Of a DNA stretch of 64,000 nt, positions 1-13,984 are shown piece by piece. Made by a program: the position numbers and the translations under genes. The stretch's first letter is position 1. Every line of letters starts with the position of its first letter. This stretch comes from Burkholderiaceae bacterium (GTDB lineage Bacteria; Pseudomonadota; Gammaproteobacteria; Burkholderiales; Burkholderiaceae_E), in assembly GCA_021166725.1 (NCBI GenBank), contig JAJPES010000060.1:1-64000 (forward strand), read 5' to 3'. The notes below the pieces were generated by a model that was given only the letters and a program-made list of their open reading frames with translations, did not search any database and was not told the DNA's origin.

Positions 1-79
1 GTTTGGTTAATGGGTTTGTTTGATGTAGGTAAACGGGGGTAATACCTGGTTTGTTGCCCGACTGACCCGTGTTATGACC

Positions 80-114
80 CCGGTTTCCGCCGTTCCGGTT
101 TCCGCCGGTTTCCG
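80..114. repeat. short GGTTTCCGCCG direct repeats downstream of the GST gene
   Basis: The motif GGTTTCCGCCG occurs twice, followed by a third truncated copy (GGTTTCCG), in the intergenic stretch that follows the GST gene. The first 130 bases are GT-rich and lower in GC than the rest of the window. No open frame in them looks like a gene, and no clear hairpin terminator is seen. The origin of the repeat is unknown. Confidence 0.4.
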
Positions 115-131
115 TTTTCACCCTTCCCTTC

Positions 132-740
132 CTAAAATGGCATCGTCTCCACGAAACTCGGCCGCGCGAACAGCTTGTCCGCGTGACGGGCGAGATTCGA
201 GAACTGCGCGCGCCAGCCGAGCGCGGGGAAGCGGAAATCCAGGTAGCCCAACGCACAGCCGAGCGAGATGTCGGCGAGCGAATACTTGCCGTCGACGCAC
301 CAGGGTTTGTCGGCGAGCGCATGCGACATCGCCTGCAGCGAGGCTTCGATCTTCGACATCTGCCGCGCGATCCAGGCCGGGCTGCGCTGACTGTCGGTGC
401 GCTGCGTCTGCTCGAGGCGCGCGAGCACCGCGGCATCGAGCAGGCCGTCGCCGAGCACTTCCCAGATCTTGACCTCGACCCGTGATCGGCCGTTGGCCGG
501 CACGAGCTTGTGCACCGGCGTGAGGTTGTCGAGGTATTCTGCGATGACGCGCGAGTCGAACAGCGCGGCGCCGTCGTCCATGATCAGCGTGGGAACCTTG
601 CCGAGCGGGTTGATGCTCTGGAGCGTGGAGTCGGCCGACCAGGGGTCTTCCAGTTCGTACTGGTATTCGATCTTCTTCTCGGCCAGCACGACGCGTACCT
701 TGCGGACGTACGGACTCGAATTCGAACCGATGAGCTTCAT
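132..740 (-). CDS. glutathione S-transferase family protein
   Basis: This 202-residue protein has the two-domain glutathione S-transferase layout. The N-terminal thioredoxin-like half starts MKLIGSNSSPYVRKVRV, where the Ser pair before Tyr-Val sits at the usual active-site position. It continues through the NPLGKVPTL segment with its cis-proline and the DSRVIAEYL segment that contacts the gamma-glutamyl group. The C-terminal half is helical, and SLADISLGCAL matches the conserved N-capping box region. Such proteins conjugate glutathione to electrophiles or reduce mixed disulfides in the cytoplasm. The substrate cannot be told from sequence. The gene is divergent from purB and has a plausible promoter of its own. 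Family assignment is secure. Confidence 0.9.
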   Translation of the reverse strand: MKLIGSNSSPYVRKVRVVLAEKKIEYQYELEDPWSADSTLQSINPLGKVPTLIMDDGAALFDSRVIAEYLDNLTPVHKLVPANGRSRVEVKIWEVLGDGLLDAAVLARLEQTQRTDSQRSPAWIARQMSKIEASLQAMSHALADKPWCVDGKYSLADISLGCALGYLDFRFPALGWRAQFSNLARHADKLFARPSFVETMPF

Positions 741-764
741 TGCGCCGCCGCGGTACGGCGGGCC

Positions 765-770
765 AGTATA
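765..770 (-). promoter_or_regulatory. candidate -10 box for the GST gene
   Basis: On the minus strand the hexamer TATACT lies about 25 bases before the GST start codon, a suitable position for a sigma-70 -10 box. No good -35 match is seen 17 bases upstream, so this is a weak call. Confidence 0.3.
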
Positions 771-801
771 GCAAAGCGGCCGACGGCCGCGACGATGCTA
801 G

Positions 802-2262
<1,461 letters not shown>

Positions 2263-2278
2263 CGGACTATGGACGGGG

Positions 2279-3223
2279 TCAGGGCAGTTCCGGCTGCCCG
2301 TCGTCCTTGCGCTTGACCGGCTTGACGAGGTCCTCGCGCTTGACGCCCAGCCACATCGCGATGGCGGCGGCGACGAACACCGACGAGTAGATGCCGAACA
2401 GGATGCCGATGGTGAGCGCCACGGCGAAGTAGTGCAGCGTGGGCCCGCCGAAGATCAGCATCGACAGCACCATCACCTGCGTGGAACCGTGCGTGATGAT
2501 CGTGCGCGAGATCGTGCTGGTGATCGCCTTGTCGATCAGGTGCGGGGTGTCGAGCTTGCGGATCTTGCGGAAGTACTCGCGGATCCGGTCGAAGATGATC
2601 ACCGACTCGTTGACCGAGTAGCCCAGCACGGCGAGCACCGCAGCGAGCACCGACAGCGAGAATTCCCACTGGAAGGCCGCGAAGAAGCCGAGGATGATGA
2701 CGACGTCGTGCAGGTTCGCGATGATCGCGGCGACGGCGAACTTCCACTCGAAGCGGATCGACAGGTAGATGATGATGCCGGTGATGACGAACAGCAGCGC
2801 CATCGCGCCGTCGCTGAACAGTTCCTTGCCGACCTGCGGCCCGACGAACTCCACGCGCTGCAGCTTTGCCTTCGCGTCGTCGGCCTTCAGCGCCGCCATC
2901 ACCTCGTTGCTCTGCTCGGTGTAGCTCTTGCCGCTGCTCTCGGCGCTGGGCAGGCGGATGAGCACGTCGTGCGAGGTGCCGAAGTTCTGCACCTGGGCGT
3001 CGGCGTAGCCGAGCTTGCCTACCGTCTCGCGGATCCTGGGCAGGTCGGCGCTGTCGTCGTAGTGCACCTCCATCACCGTGCCGCCGGTGAACTCGATCGA
3101 CAGGTGCAACCCGCGCGTGGCGAGGAAGAACACGGCGAGCAGGAACATCACGATCGAGATCGCGTTCAGGATGCGCGCGTGGCGCATGAACGGGATGTCG
3201 CGGTGGATGCGGAAGAACTCCAT
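2279..3223 (-). CDS. secF: protein translocase subunit SecF
   Basis: SecF pairs with SecD in the inner membrane, where the complex uses the proton gradient to pull exported proteins to the periplasmic side of SecYEG. The 314-residue protein starts MEFFRIHRDIPFMRHAR, followed by a first membrane segment, the FTGGTVMEV motif at the start of the periplasmic domain, and a cluster of five C-terminal membrane segments. SVNESVIIFDRIREYFR is the conserved cytoplasmic motif between segments. The start was chosen because it follows secD by only 11 bases and gives the usual SecF N-terminus. It is the last gene of yajC-secD-secF. Confidence 0.96.
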   Translation of the reverse strand: MEFFRIHRDIPFMRHARILNAISIVMFLLAVFFLATRGLHLSIEFTGGTVMEVHYDDSADLPRIRETVGKLGYADAQVQNFGTSHDVLIRLPSAESSGKSYTEQSNEVMAALKADDAKAKLQRVEFVGPQVGKELFSDGAMALLFVITGIIIYLSIRFEWKFAVAAIIANLHDVVIILGFFAAFQWEFSLSVLAAVLAVLGYSVNESVIIFDRIREYFRKIRKLDTPHLIDKAITSTISRTIITHGSTQVMVLSMLIFGGPTLHYFAVALTIGILFGIYSSVFVAAAIAMWLGVKREDLVKPVKRKDDGQPELP

Positions 3224-3234
3224 CGGCGGATCCC

Positions 3235-5115
3235 TCAGCCGTGGCGCGCCGACGGCCGGGCGGCGGTGGGCGGCGTCCAGACCTGTCCGATCGACACCTT
3301 CGCCAGCTTGCGCCGGCGGCCGTACCAGAGGTTGACCAGCCCGCGCGAGAAGAACACTGCCGAGAACATCGACGTGAGCAGACCCAGCACGTGCACGACG
3401 GCAAAGCCGCGCACCGGGCCGGAGCCGAAGATGAGCAGCGCGATGCCGGCGATCATCGACGTCACGTTGGAGTCGAGGATCGTCGCCCATGCGTTGTCGT
3501 AGCCGGCGGAGATCGCCGCCTGCGGCGTGGCGCCGTTGCGCAGTTCCTCGCGCACGCGTTCGTTGATCAGCACGTTGGCGTCGATTGCCATGCCGAGCGT
3601 GAGCGCGATGGCGGCGATGCCGGGCAGCGTGAGCGTGGCCTGCAGGATCGACAACAGCGCGATCAGCAGCAGCAGGTTGACCGACAGCGAGATCGCCGAG
3701 ACGAGGCCGAACAGGTGGTAGTAGAAGACCATGAAGACGGCGATCGTCACGAAGCCCCACAGCGTCGAGTGGAAGCCCTGGCGAATGTTGTCGGCGCCCA
3801 GGCTCGGGCCGATCGTGCGTTCCTCGATGATCTCCATCGGCGCGGCGAGCGAGCCTGCCCGCAGCAGCAGAGCGACGTCGTTGGCTTCCTGCGTGGTCAT
3901 GCTTCCGGAGATCTGCACGCGTCCGCCGGCGATCTCGCTGCGGATGACCGGCGCGGTGACGACCTCGCCCTTGCCGCGCTCGACGAGGACGATCGCCATG
4001 CGCCGACCGATGTTCTCGCGCGTGACGTCGCGGAAGATGCGCGCGCCCTTGGCGTCGAGCGTCAGGTGCACGGCCGGCTCGTGCGTCTGCCCGTCGAAGC
4101 CCGCCTGCGCATCGTTCAGGTTCGCCCCGGTGAGGATCACCTGCTTGCGCAGCAGGATCGGCTGGCCGCCGCGTTCGGTGAATCGTTCGCAGCCGAAGGG
4201 AACGGTGCCCGCGGCGAGTGCCGCGAGTTCGTCGGGCGACTCGCAGACCATGCGCACTTCCAGCGTTGCCGTGCGCCCGAGGATGTCCTTCGCCTTCGCC
4301 GTGTCCTGCACGCCGGGCAGCTGGACGACGACGCGATCGGGGCCCTGCTGCTGGATCACCGGTTCGGAGACGCCGAGTTCGTTGATGCGGTTGCTCAGCG
4401 TGGTGATGTTCTGGTGGACGGCGTTCTGCTGGACGCGCAATGCCGCATCTTCGCGAAAGCGCGCGATCAGCTTCGGTTCGCCGCTGTCGCTGGCGGTGAG
4501 CGTGAGTTCGGGCGAGGTATCGGCGATCACGGCACGCGCGCGTTCGCGCGTTTCGGCGTCGCGGAAGCGGACTTCGATCGTGTCGCCGACCCGATCGATG
4601 CCGGCGTGGCGGATGTTGCGGTCGCGCAGTTGCGTGCGGATGTCGCTCGCCAGCCCGTCGATGCGCTTGGCGAGCGCCTCCTTCATGTCCACCTGCAGCA
4701 GGAAGTGCACGCCGCCGCGCAGGTCGAGGCCCAGGTACATCGGCAGCGCATGCAGCGCGGTGAGCCAGCGCGGCGTATCGGACAGCAGGTTCAGGGCGAC
4801 GATCCACGACGGATCTTCGGGGTCGGCGTTCAGCGCGCGGGCGATCGCGTCCTTGGCGCGCAACTGCAGGTCGGTGCTGGCGAAGCGCGCCTTCACCGAG
4901 TTGCCGTCGAAGAAGATTCCCGTGCTCTCGATGCCCGCCTTCGCGAGGATGTCGCCGACGCGACCGACCATCGAGTCGTCGATCTTCTGCGTGGCCTTCG
5001 CGCTCGACACCTGCACCGCAGGCGCCTCGCCGAAGAAGTTCGGCAGCGTGTACAGCAGGCCGAACACGAGCGACAGCCCGAGGATCACGTACTTCCAGGC
5101 GGGGTAGCGGTTCAT
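3235..5115 (-). CDS. secD: protein translocase subunit SecD
   Basis: SecD is the larger subunit of the SecDF export motor. The 626-residue protein has an N-terminal membrane segment (YVILGLSLVFGLLYTLPNFF), the LGLDLRGGVHFLLQVD motif, a large periplasmic region, and a C-terminal block of membrane helices containing GMAIDANVLINERVREEL, the RND-type motif with the conserved Asp. Length fits the betaproteobacterial norm. It follows yajC by about 43 bases and precedes secF by 11. The role is well established for the family. Confidence 0.97.
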   Translation of the reverse strand: MNRYPAWKYVILGLSLVFGLLYTLPNFFGEAPAVQVSSAKATQKIDDSMVGRVGDILAKAGIESTGIFFDGNSVKARFASTDLQLRAKDAIARALNADPEDPSWIVALNLLSDTPRWLTALHALPMYLGLDLRGGVHFLLQVDMKEALAKRIDGLASDIRTQLRDRNIRHAGIDRVGDTIEVRFRDAETRERARAVIADTSPELTLTASDSGEPKLIARFREDAALRVQQNAVHQNITTLSNRINELGVSEPVIQQQGPDRVVVQLPGVQDTAKAKDILGRTATLEVRMVCESPDELAALAAGTVPFGCERFTERGGQPILLRKQVILTGANLNDAQAGFDGQTHEPAVHLTLDAKGARIFRDVTRENIGRRMAIVLVERGKGEVVTAPVIRSEIAGGRVQISGSMTTQEANDVALLLRAGSLAAPMEIIEERTIGPSLGADNIRQGFHSTLWGFVTIAVFMVFYYHLFGLVSAISLSVNLLLLIALLSILQATLTLPGIAAIALTLGMAIDANVLINERVREELRNGATPQAAISAGYDNAWATILDSNVTSMIAGIALLIFGSGPVRGFAVVHVLGLLTSMFSAVFFSRGLVNLWYGRRRKLAKVSIGQVWTPPTAARPSARHG

Positions 5116-5158
5116 GCGGCTGGGCGCGTACGGGGGAGACGCGTTCGGAACGTTACGT

Positions 5159-5506
5159 TCAGATGGCCTTGATCGTTCCGTTGGGGAGCAGCGTCTGCAC
5201 GGCCGCTTTCTGGAAGTTCATCTCGATGGGGGCGTCGCCGCCCTTGCCCTCGGGGGTGCGTGCGACCTCGATGGTGACGTAGCTGTCGCCGACCCGGGTG
5301 ACGCGACCGATGAGTCCGCCCGAGGTGACGACCTCGTCGCCCCGCTTGAGCGCCTCGAGCATCGTCTTGTGCTCCTTCGCGCGCTTCATCTGCGGCCGGA
5401 TCATCAGGAAGTACAGCACGACGAACATCAGGATGATCGGCAGGAAGCCGATGATCTGCTGTTCGGTCGAGCCAGCGGCCTGGGCGTAGGCTGGCGAAAT
5501 GAGCAC
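5159..5506 (-). CDS. yajC: preprotein translocase subunit YajC
   Basis: YajC is a small inner-membrane protein that associates with SecDF. The 115-residue product has one membrane segment (IIGFLPIILMFVVLYFLMI) followed by the diagnostic RPQMKRAKEHKTML basic stretch. Its cytoplasmic domain contains LKRGDEVVTSGGLIGRV. It is the first gene of the yajC-secD-secF operon. A good -10 box lies about 27 bases upstream of its start. Confidence 0.96.
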   Translation of the reverse strand: MLISPAYAQAAGSTEQQIIGFLPIILMFVVLYFLMIRPQMKRAKEHKTMLEALKRGDEVVTSGGLIGRVTRVGDSYVTIEVARTPEGKGGDAPIEMNFQKAAVQTLLPNGTIKAI

Positions 5507-5532
5507 GGGGCGACTCCGGAAGTGAACCGCGA

Positions 5533-5538
5533 ATTATA
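5533..5538 (-). promoter_or_regulatory. candidate -10 box of the yajC-secD-secF operon
   Basis: The minus strand carries a perfect TATAAT about 27 bases upstream of the yajC start codon. It stands out against the GC-rich background. No convincing -35 hexamer is seen at 17 bases. It is likely the main promoter of the operon. Confidence 0.5.
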
Positions 5539-5610
5539 GCAACGGCGCTTCCGATGTACTCGGCGGGCACGCGGTTTGCGCGTATCCCTGCCGTGATCGA
5601 CACTTTTCCT

Positions 5611-6426
5611 TCAATGCTCCAAAGGAGCGCGCGCCTGCGCCACTTCCACCGAAGTAAGTGCAAGCATGTGCTCGCGTACGAGGTCGAGAACGCCGCGCAG
5701 CGGCGGCGCAAGATCGCCCAGCAGCGCTTCGCGGCGGATCTCGAAGGGCGCGCGCAGGCCGCGGTATTCGATCGGCTCGGCCACCTGGGTGAACGTGAGG
5801 CCCAGCGAGCGCAGCAGGCGCGCGAGGCGCAGTTCCATGATCACGAACACCGCGTCGAGGCCGATCTCGATGCCGAGCCAGGCCGCCGAGAAGATGAGTC
5901 CGAGCGCCGGAGGCAGGTTGTTGTGCCGGCGCGGGTCGAGCGGATCGAGAGAGAGGTTTTGCAGCGAATAGAGCGCCGGGTCGCGGTCGACCTTCCGGCG
6001 CCGGAACTCGCGTACCACGGCCAGTCGGGAAACTTCGCCGATGCTTTCGCGCGGCGTGTCGCGAAAGGTGGGGGAGCGGGCGAGGCCGTCCACCGCGGCG
6101 AGTTCGAACGGGAAAGGACGGCTGGCGTCCTTCGGGTCGGCGATGATCAGTCGGACGCAGCCGATGAAGCGACGACTTGCCCTATGGCGCAGCAATACGG
6201 CGAGTGACCGCCGGTCGTAGGCATCGAATTCGACGCCATGGGGGAAGTCTTCCGCCCTTTCGTACTTCAGTTCCTCCACGTAGATGCGGTGGCGAAGCCG
6301 GTAGCTCTCGGTGCGCAGTTCGTCGCTCGTGGCGAGTTCGAGCGAGAAGCGGTCGAAGAAATCACCGCCGAACCGCGACGTAAGCCGGGTAGGGCCGAGA
6401 GCGTGGGGCAGGATCGGATAAAGCAT
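5611..6426 (-). CDS. PEP-CTERM/exosortase system-associated acyltransferase
   Basis: The 271-residue protein matches the N-acyl amino acid synthase-like family that travels with exosortase/PEP-CTERM systems. The recognisable segments are LRTESYRLRHRIYVEELKY near residue 40, FDAYDRRSLAVLLRH, the acyltransferase core FIGCVRLIIADP, and EVSRLAVVREFRRRK. In this GNAT-like family these residues bind the acyl carrier and substrate, and some members act like acyl-homoserine-lactone synthases. No exosortase or PEP-CTERM substrate is visible in this window, so its partners must lie elsewhere or be absent. It sits between tgt and yajC, a place where these housekeeping genes are normally neighbours. Its substrate is unknown. 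Confidence 0.8.
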   Translation of the reverse strand: MLYPILPHALGPTRLTSRFGGDFFDRFSLELATSDELRTESYRLRHRIYVEELKYERAEDFPHGVEFDAYDRRSLAVLLRHRASRRFIGCVRLIIADPKDASRPFPFELAAVDGLARSPTFRDTPRESIGEVSRLAVVREFRRRKVDRDPALYSLQNLSLDPLDPRRHNNLPPALGLIFSAAWLGIEIGLDAVFVIMELRLARLLRSLGLTFTQVAEPIEYRGLRAPFEIRREALLGDLAPPLRGVLDLVREHMLALTSVEVAQARAPLEH

Positions 6427-6653
6427 CGGTCTGGGCCCTCAGGTGTTGCGCAAATCGCGCTCATCGGATGAGGCCTGCAGCCGGCCGCGCGGGCGGCGAC
6501 GACAGGAACGGACCGGCCGGCGGGGCGTCGCTCCCGGGGCCGTTGGTTTCTAAGCGAGTTGAAGAGGACGATCCGGATCGGTACGCGCGATCGGCGATGC
6601 CCGGTCGGCGCGATTCGGTTCCCTTCTGTTCGATTTCCTCCGGGAGCGTATTG

Positions 6654-6695
6654 TGCACCGAAACGTCAATAGGTGGAAACACTTAATTCGGTGCA
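6654..6695. repeat. 9-bp perfect inverted repeat upstream of the acyltransferase
   Basis: TGCACCGAA at 6654-6662 is matched by TTCGGTGCA at 6687-6695, with 24 bases of AT-richer sequence between them. The spacing is wide for a simple operator. It could be a regulatory site for the acyltransferase gene, whose start is about 230 bases away, or the remnant of a small inserted element. The function is unknown. Confidence 0.45.
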
Positions 6696-6728
6696 GCGGG
6701 CGAAGTTTGCTTCGCATCGCCCCTCGGA

Positions 6729-6760
6729 AAGCCCTATTACCCTACTGGGTTAAAGGGCTT
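6729..6760 (-). terminator. probable terminator after tgt
   Basis: Read on the minus strand, AAGCCCT pairs with AGGGCTT. An inner ACCC/GGGT pairing sits below a four-base loop, and the stem ends in a short T run. It lies about 60 bases beyond the tgt stop codon, where a terminator for the queA-tgt unit is expected. Confidence 0.5.
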
Positions 6761-6820
6761 CATGTTTCGCCTTGCGCGCAACAGCCGCCGGAGTCTACAC
6801 CCGGAGACGGCGTGCGCCGG

Positions 6821-10921
<4,101 letters not shown>

Positions 10922-10957
10922 TCAGGCGCCCCAGGCCAGCGCGCAGACGGCGTGCGC

Positions 10958-11044
10958 TGGTGCCGGCGGTCGGACTCGAACCGACATGGAGTTGCCCCCG
11001 AGGGATTTTGAGTCCCTTGCGTATACCTGTTTCGCCACGCCGGC
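10958..11044 (-). tRNA. tRNA-Leu (anticodon CAA)
   Basis: On the minus strand the 87-nt gene starts GCCGGCGTGGCGAAAC and ends in an encoded CCA. The acceptor stem GCCGGCG/CGCCGGC is perfect. The anticodon arm is AGGGA-CTCAAAA-TCCCT, placing CAA in the anticodon position. A variable arm and the T-arm with GGTTCGAGTCC follow. The length with a long variable arm fits a class II leucine tRNA. A possible -10 box (TAGACT on the minus strand, 11062-11067) lies about 20 bases upstream. Confidence 0.96.
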
Positions 11045-11314
11045 CCTGCTTGGCAGCCGTGAGTCTAAACGCATTCCGGCGCAGCCGACTCGGAAGCGCC
11101 GTCGCCTGCACTTGCGGCTCTGCATCCGCGGCAAGCCGGCAGCAACGCCGTAGACGGCGGCCTCGAGGTTGCCTTCGATGTCCTTGCTCATGGCGTGTCC
11201 GGGATACGTCCTGCGCGACGAGGGGTACCGTTGTCTCGGTGACCGGTTACCGAAGCAACTCGCGGGCCCCGCCTCCTGTGCTTCAATCTCCCCTGGCAGA
11301 GCCGGCGAGGCCCG

Positions 11315-12829
11315 ATGAGTTCCGAACCCCCGTTCTTCGCTCCCGTGCGGTTCGACGATCCGGCCGCGGCACTGGAGCGGGTGCGCGCGATCTATGACAC
11401 GAACGTCGCATGGTTGCGCGATGCCCTGCGCCGCTTCGCCGCCGGCGAAGACCCGGGTCGGCGCATGCGCGCGCACTATCCGTACGTGCGCGTGCAGACC
11501 GCCACTTTCGCGCGCGCCGTCTCGCGCCTGAGCTATGGGTTCGTCGCCCGCCCGGGGCAGTACGAGACGACGCTCACCAGGCCCGAGTTGTTCGGCCACT
11601 ACTACCTCGAACAGTTCGGACTGCTGCGGCAAAACCATGCGGTGCCGCTCGAGATCGGCACCGGTCACCAGCCGATTCCGCTGCATTTCGCGGTGCACGA
11701 AGCCGATCACGTCGAAGGGCAACTCGACGTCGAGCGCATGCTGCAGTTGCGTGACGTCTTCGACCTGCCCGACCTGGGCGCGATGGACGACGGCATCGCC
11801 AACGGTACGCACGAATCGCGGCACGGAGCGCCGCATCCGCTCGCGCTGTTCACGGCGCCGCGCGTCGACTACTCGCTGCATCGGCTGCGCCATTACACGG
11901 GCACGAGCCCCGAGCATTTCCAGAACTTCATCCTGTTCACGAACTACCAGTTCTATCTCGACGAGTTCGTGAAGATCGGCCGCGCAATGATGGCGGATGC
12001 CGGGGGCGAACATGCGTACGAATGCTTCGTCGAACCGGGCAACGTGCTGACGCGGCGTGCGGACGCGGTGGGCGATCGAGCCGATGCGCACGAAGACCCG
12101 GGTGCGGGTGCACCGCAGCCGCGCCTGCCGCAGATGCCGGCCTACCATCTGAAGCGTGCCGATCGGGCCGGAATCACGATGGTCAACATCGGGGTCGGAC
12201 CGTCGAGCGCGCGCACGATCACCGACCACATCGCGGTGCTGCGTCCGCACGCCTGGCTGATGCTGGGACACTGCGCGGGATTGCGCACGACGCAGCAGCT
12301 CGGCGACTACGTCCTGGCGCACGCGTACGTGCGCGAGGACCACGTGCTCGACGAGGAATTGCCGTTGTGGGTCCCGATTCCGGCGCTTGCCGAAGTGCAG
12401 GTCGCACTCGAATCGGCGGTTGCCGAGGTCACCGGCCTGCGCGGGCAGGAGCTCAAGCGCGTGATGCGCACCGGTACCGTCGCGAGCACCGACAACCGCA
12501 ACTGGGAACTGCTGCCGTCGCGCGGCGTGCCGACGACGCCGGAGCGCCGCTTCAGCCAGAGCCGCGCCATCGCGCTCGACATGGAGTCGGCGACGATCGC
12601 GGCCAATGGCTTCCGCTTCCGCGTGCCGTACGGAACGCTGCTGTGCGTGAGCGACAAGCCGCTGCACGGCGAGATCAAGCTGCCGGGAATGGCCGACCGG
12701 TTCTATCGCGATCGCATCGACCAGCACCTGCGCATCGGCGTGCGCGCGCTCGAGTTGTTGCGCGAGCAGGGAGTCGATCGGCTGCACAGTCGCAAGCTGC
12801 GCAGCTTCGCCGAGGTGGCGTTCCAGTAG
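11315..12829 (+). CDS. amn: AMP nucleosidase
   Basis: Amn hydrolyses AMP to adenine and ribose-5-phosphate and helps set adenylate levels. The 504-residue protein has the N-terminal regulatory domain (RMRAHYPYVRVQTATFARAV, then the TRPELFGHYYLEQ segment) and the C-terminal phosphorylase-like domain. The latter has MVNIGVGPSSARTITDHIAVLRPHAWLMLGHCAGLR, DYVLAHAYVREDHVLD and ALDMESATIAANGFRFRVPYGTLLCVSDKPLHGE, with the catalytic Asp near the end. It is about 20 residues longer than E. coli Amn, partly from a polar insertion around residues 245-265. It is a single gene convergent with the TetR-like gene downstream. Confidence 0.96.
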   Translation: MSSEPPFFAPVRFDDPAAALERVRAIYDTNVAWLRDALRRFAAGEDPGRRMRAHYPYVRVQTATFARAVSRLSYGFVARPGQYETTLTRPELFGHYYLEQFGLLRQNHAVPLEIGTGHQPIPLHFAVHEADHVEGQLDVERMLQLRDVFDLPDLGAMDDGIANGTHESRHGAPHPLALFTAPRVDYSLHRLRHYTGTSPEHFQNFILFTNYQFYLDEFVKIGRAMMADAGGEHAYECFVEPGNVLTRRADAVGDRADAHEDPGAGAPQPRLPQMPAYHLKRADRAGITMVNIGVGPSSARTITDHIAVLRPHAWLMLGHCAGLRTTQQLGDYVLAHAYVREDHVLDEELPLWVPIPALAEVQVALESAVAEVTGLRGQELKRVMRTGTVASTDNRNWELLPSRGVPTTPERRFSQSRAIALDMESATIAANGFRFRVPYGTLLCVSDKPLHGEIKLPGMADRFYRDRIDQHLRIGVRALELLREQGVDRLHSRKLRSFAEVAFQ

Positions 12830-12849
12830 CGTGTTGCTTCTGGCGATGC

Positions 12850-13455
12850 TCAATCGAGCCGGCGTTCGAAGGAGCTCTCCACCGGAAAGGCAACCGGTCG
12901 CAACAGCTCGCGATACCCGCCGAAGACACGCCGCGCGTCCCGCAGGAGCGTTTCCGGGGGGACGCGATCGTCCGGCAGGCGCAGGACGAGATTCTGCAGC
13001 ATGGCAACGAAGAGCGCGGTTGCGACCGGCGCGTCGATGTCCGCGCGGATGCAGCCCTGTTGCTGACCCCTGGCAATCAGCCGGCTCAGGCGGAACTCGT
13101 AATGGAGGACCACCTTCTGCGCGCGTCGACGAAGGCGCGCGTCGGCGCACTGCAGCGACCAACCGAGAATGCGGCGCGGGGTGTCCGGATGCCGCGCGAT
13201 GAACGACACGTGCGAATCGAATACGCGCCCGAGTCGATGAAGCGCGTTTCCATCCGGTCGTCCGGCCTCGCGTAGCAGGAGAAAGAGCCGTTGCCTCACC
13301 TGCGACAGGAACCGGTCCCTGCTGCGACGGCAGTGCAATTCCGGCGGATCCTCCGGGGCGCTGCCGGGCGGCGCCGAGGCTCCCGATTCGGCAAGCAGCC
13401 ACGCGCGGTTGACGGCCTTCCACCGCTCGAGAACGGCCCGGTCGATCTCAGCCAT
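12850..13455 (-). CDS. TetR C-terminal-like protein lacking a recognisable HTH
   Basis: Residues about 75-190 of this 201-residue protein resemble the ligand-binding half of TetR regulators. They run FDSHVSFIARHPDTPRRIL to ATALFVAMLQNLVLRL, parallel to the first TetR gene of this same operon (AHIDFVARHPGVPRMLF to AVLFIGTIQGLVMQSL). The first 60 residues, where the DNA-binding helix-turn-helix should be, show nothing like it. A check of the upstream bases in the other frames found no missing HTH either. It is the last gene of the efflux/PHA operon, 42 bases after cytochrome c'. It may be a degenerate regulator or a protein that works without DNA binding. The gene is probably real, but its function is unknown. 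Confidence 0.65.
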   Translation of the reverse strand: MAEIDRAVLERWKAVNRAWLLAESGASAPPGSAPEDPPELHCRRSRDRFLSQVRQRLFLLLREAGRPDGNALHRLGRVFDSHVSFIARHPDTPRRILGWSLQCADARLRRRAQKVVLHYEFRLSRLIARGQQQGCIRADIDAPVATALFVAMLQNLVLRLPDDRVPPETLLRDARRVFGGYRELLRPVAFPVESSFERRLD

Positions 13456-13497
13456 GGCCGGTCGGCGCTCGCTCCAGGCGCAGGAGAAGGGTGTTCA

Positions 13498-13956
13498 TCA
13501 GCGCTTCTCGTGGAAGTGATCGACGAAGGCCTTGCGGTAGTTCCGATGGCAGCCCAGGCAACCCTGTTGCACCTGCGCGAATGCGGCGATGACCGCCTCT
13601 CCGTCGCCGTGCCCCGCCGCGTCTCCCATGGCGGTCGCGGCGTCGTGAACCTGCCCGTCGAAGCCGCGGAATTTCCCGGCGTCGGCGCCGAGCCAGCCGA
13701 GGATGCGCAGCTTCTCCATCGTCGGCGGTTGGTCGTGGTTCGCGATCTTCGGTGCCAGTTCGGCCACGCGAGCCCAGTCCTCCAGGGAGACCGCCGCGGT
13801 GACGGCCTGCATGTCCTTGCCGAGTTGCTTCATCACGCCCCGCAAGGCCATCGGCTTCGTCGCCTCGTCGGCGCGAGCCGCCGGAAGCACGGCCAGCCCG
13901 AGCAGGGCCGCGCACAGCGCCGCGACGGGGGCGCAAACACGTTTCGGGTTCTTCAT
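13498..13956 (-). CDS. cytochrome c' family protein, periplasmic
   Basis: The 152-residue product has a signal peptide (basic MKNPKR, then a hydrophobic stretch ending ARADEA). The mature part is helical with a single C-terminal haem motif, CLGCH at residues 133-137, followed by RNYRKAF. A haem site near the C-terminus of a short helical protein is typical of the four-helix cytochrome c' group, which binds NO and other gases in the periplasm. The start follows phaC by 28 bases. Its presence in an efflux/PHA operon is unexpected; the copper nitrite reductase gene a few kb away would be a source of NO, but a link is inference. Confidence 0.82.
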   Translation of the reverse strand: MKNPKRVCAPVAALCAALLGLAVLPAARADEATKPMALRGVMKQLGKDMQAVTAAVSLEDWARVAELAPKIANHDQPPTMEKLRILGWLGADAGKFRGFDGQVHDAATAMGDAAGHGDGEAVIAAFAQVQQGCLGCHRNYRKAFVDHFHEKR

Positions 13957-13984
13957 CGGTCGCTCCTCGTACGAAATCGTCGGC

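Larger units (their letters stand above)
6427..6820. other. 394-bp non-coding gap between tgt and the acyltransferase
   Basis: No open frame here looks like a gene. The stretch is less GC-rich than its surroundings and holds a 9-bp inverted repeat (6654-6695), a small 6-bp hairpin (GCGAAG/CTTCGC, 6700-6715) and a terminator-like stem after tgt (6729-6760). It must also contain the acyltransferase promoter. It is the longest non-coding stretch in the window. Confidence 0.6.

Noticed and set aside
10922-11191. A minus-strand frame starting MSKDIEGNLEAAVYG upstream of the tRNA-Leu
   Set aside because: The frame runs straight through the tRNA gene and turns basic after about 25 codons. The first codons look protein-like, but no complete gene is possible. 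It may be a remnant, which I cannot support.
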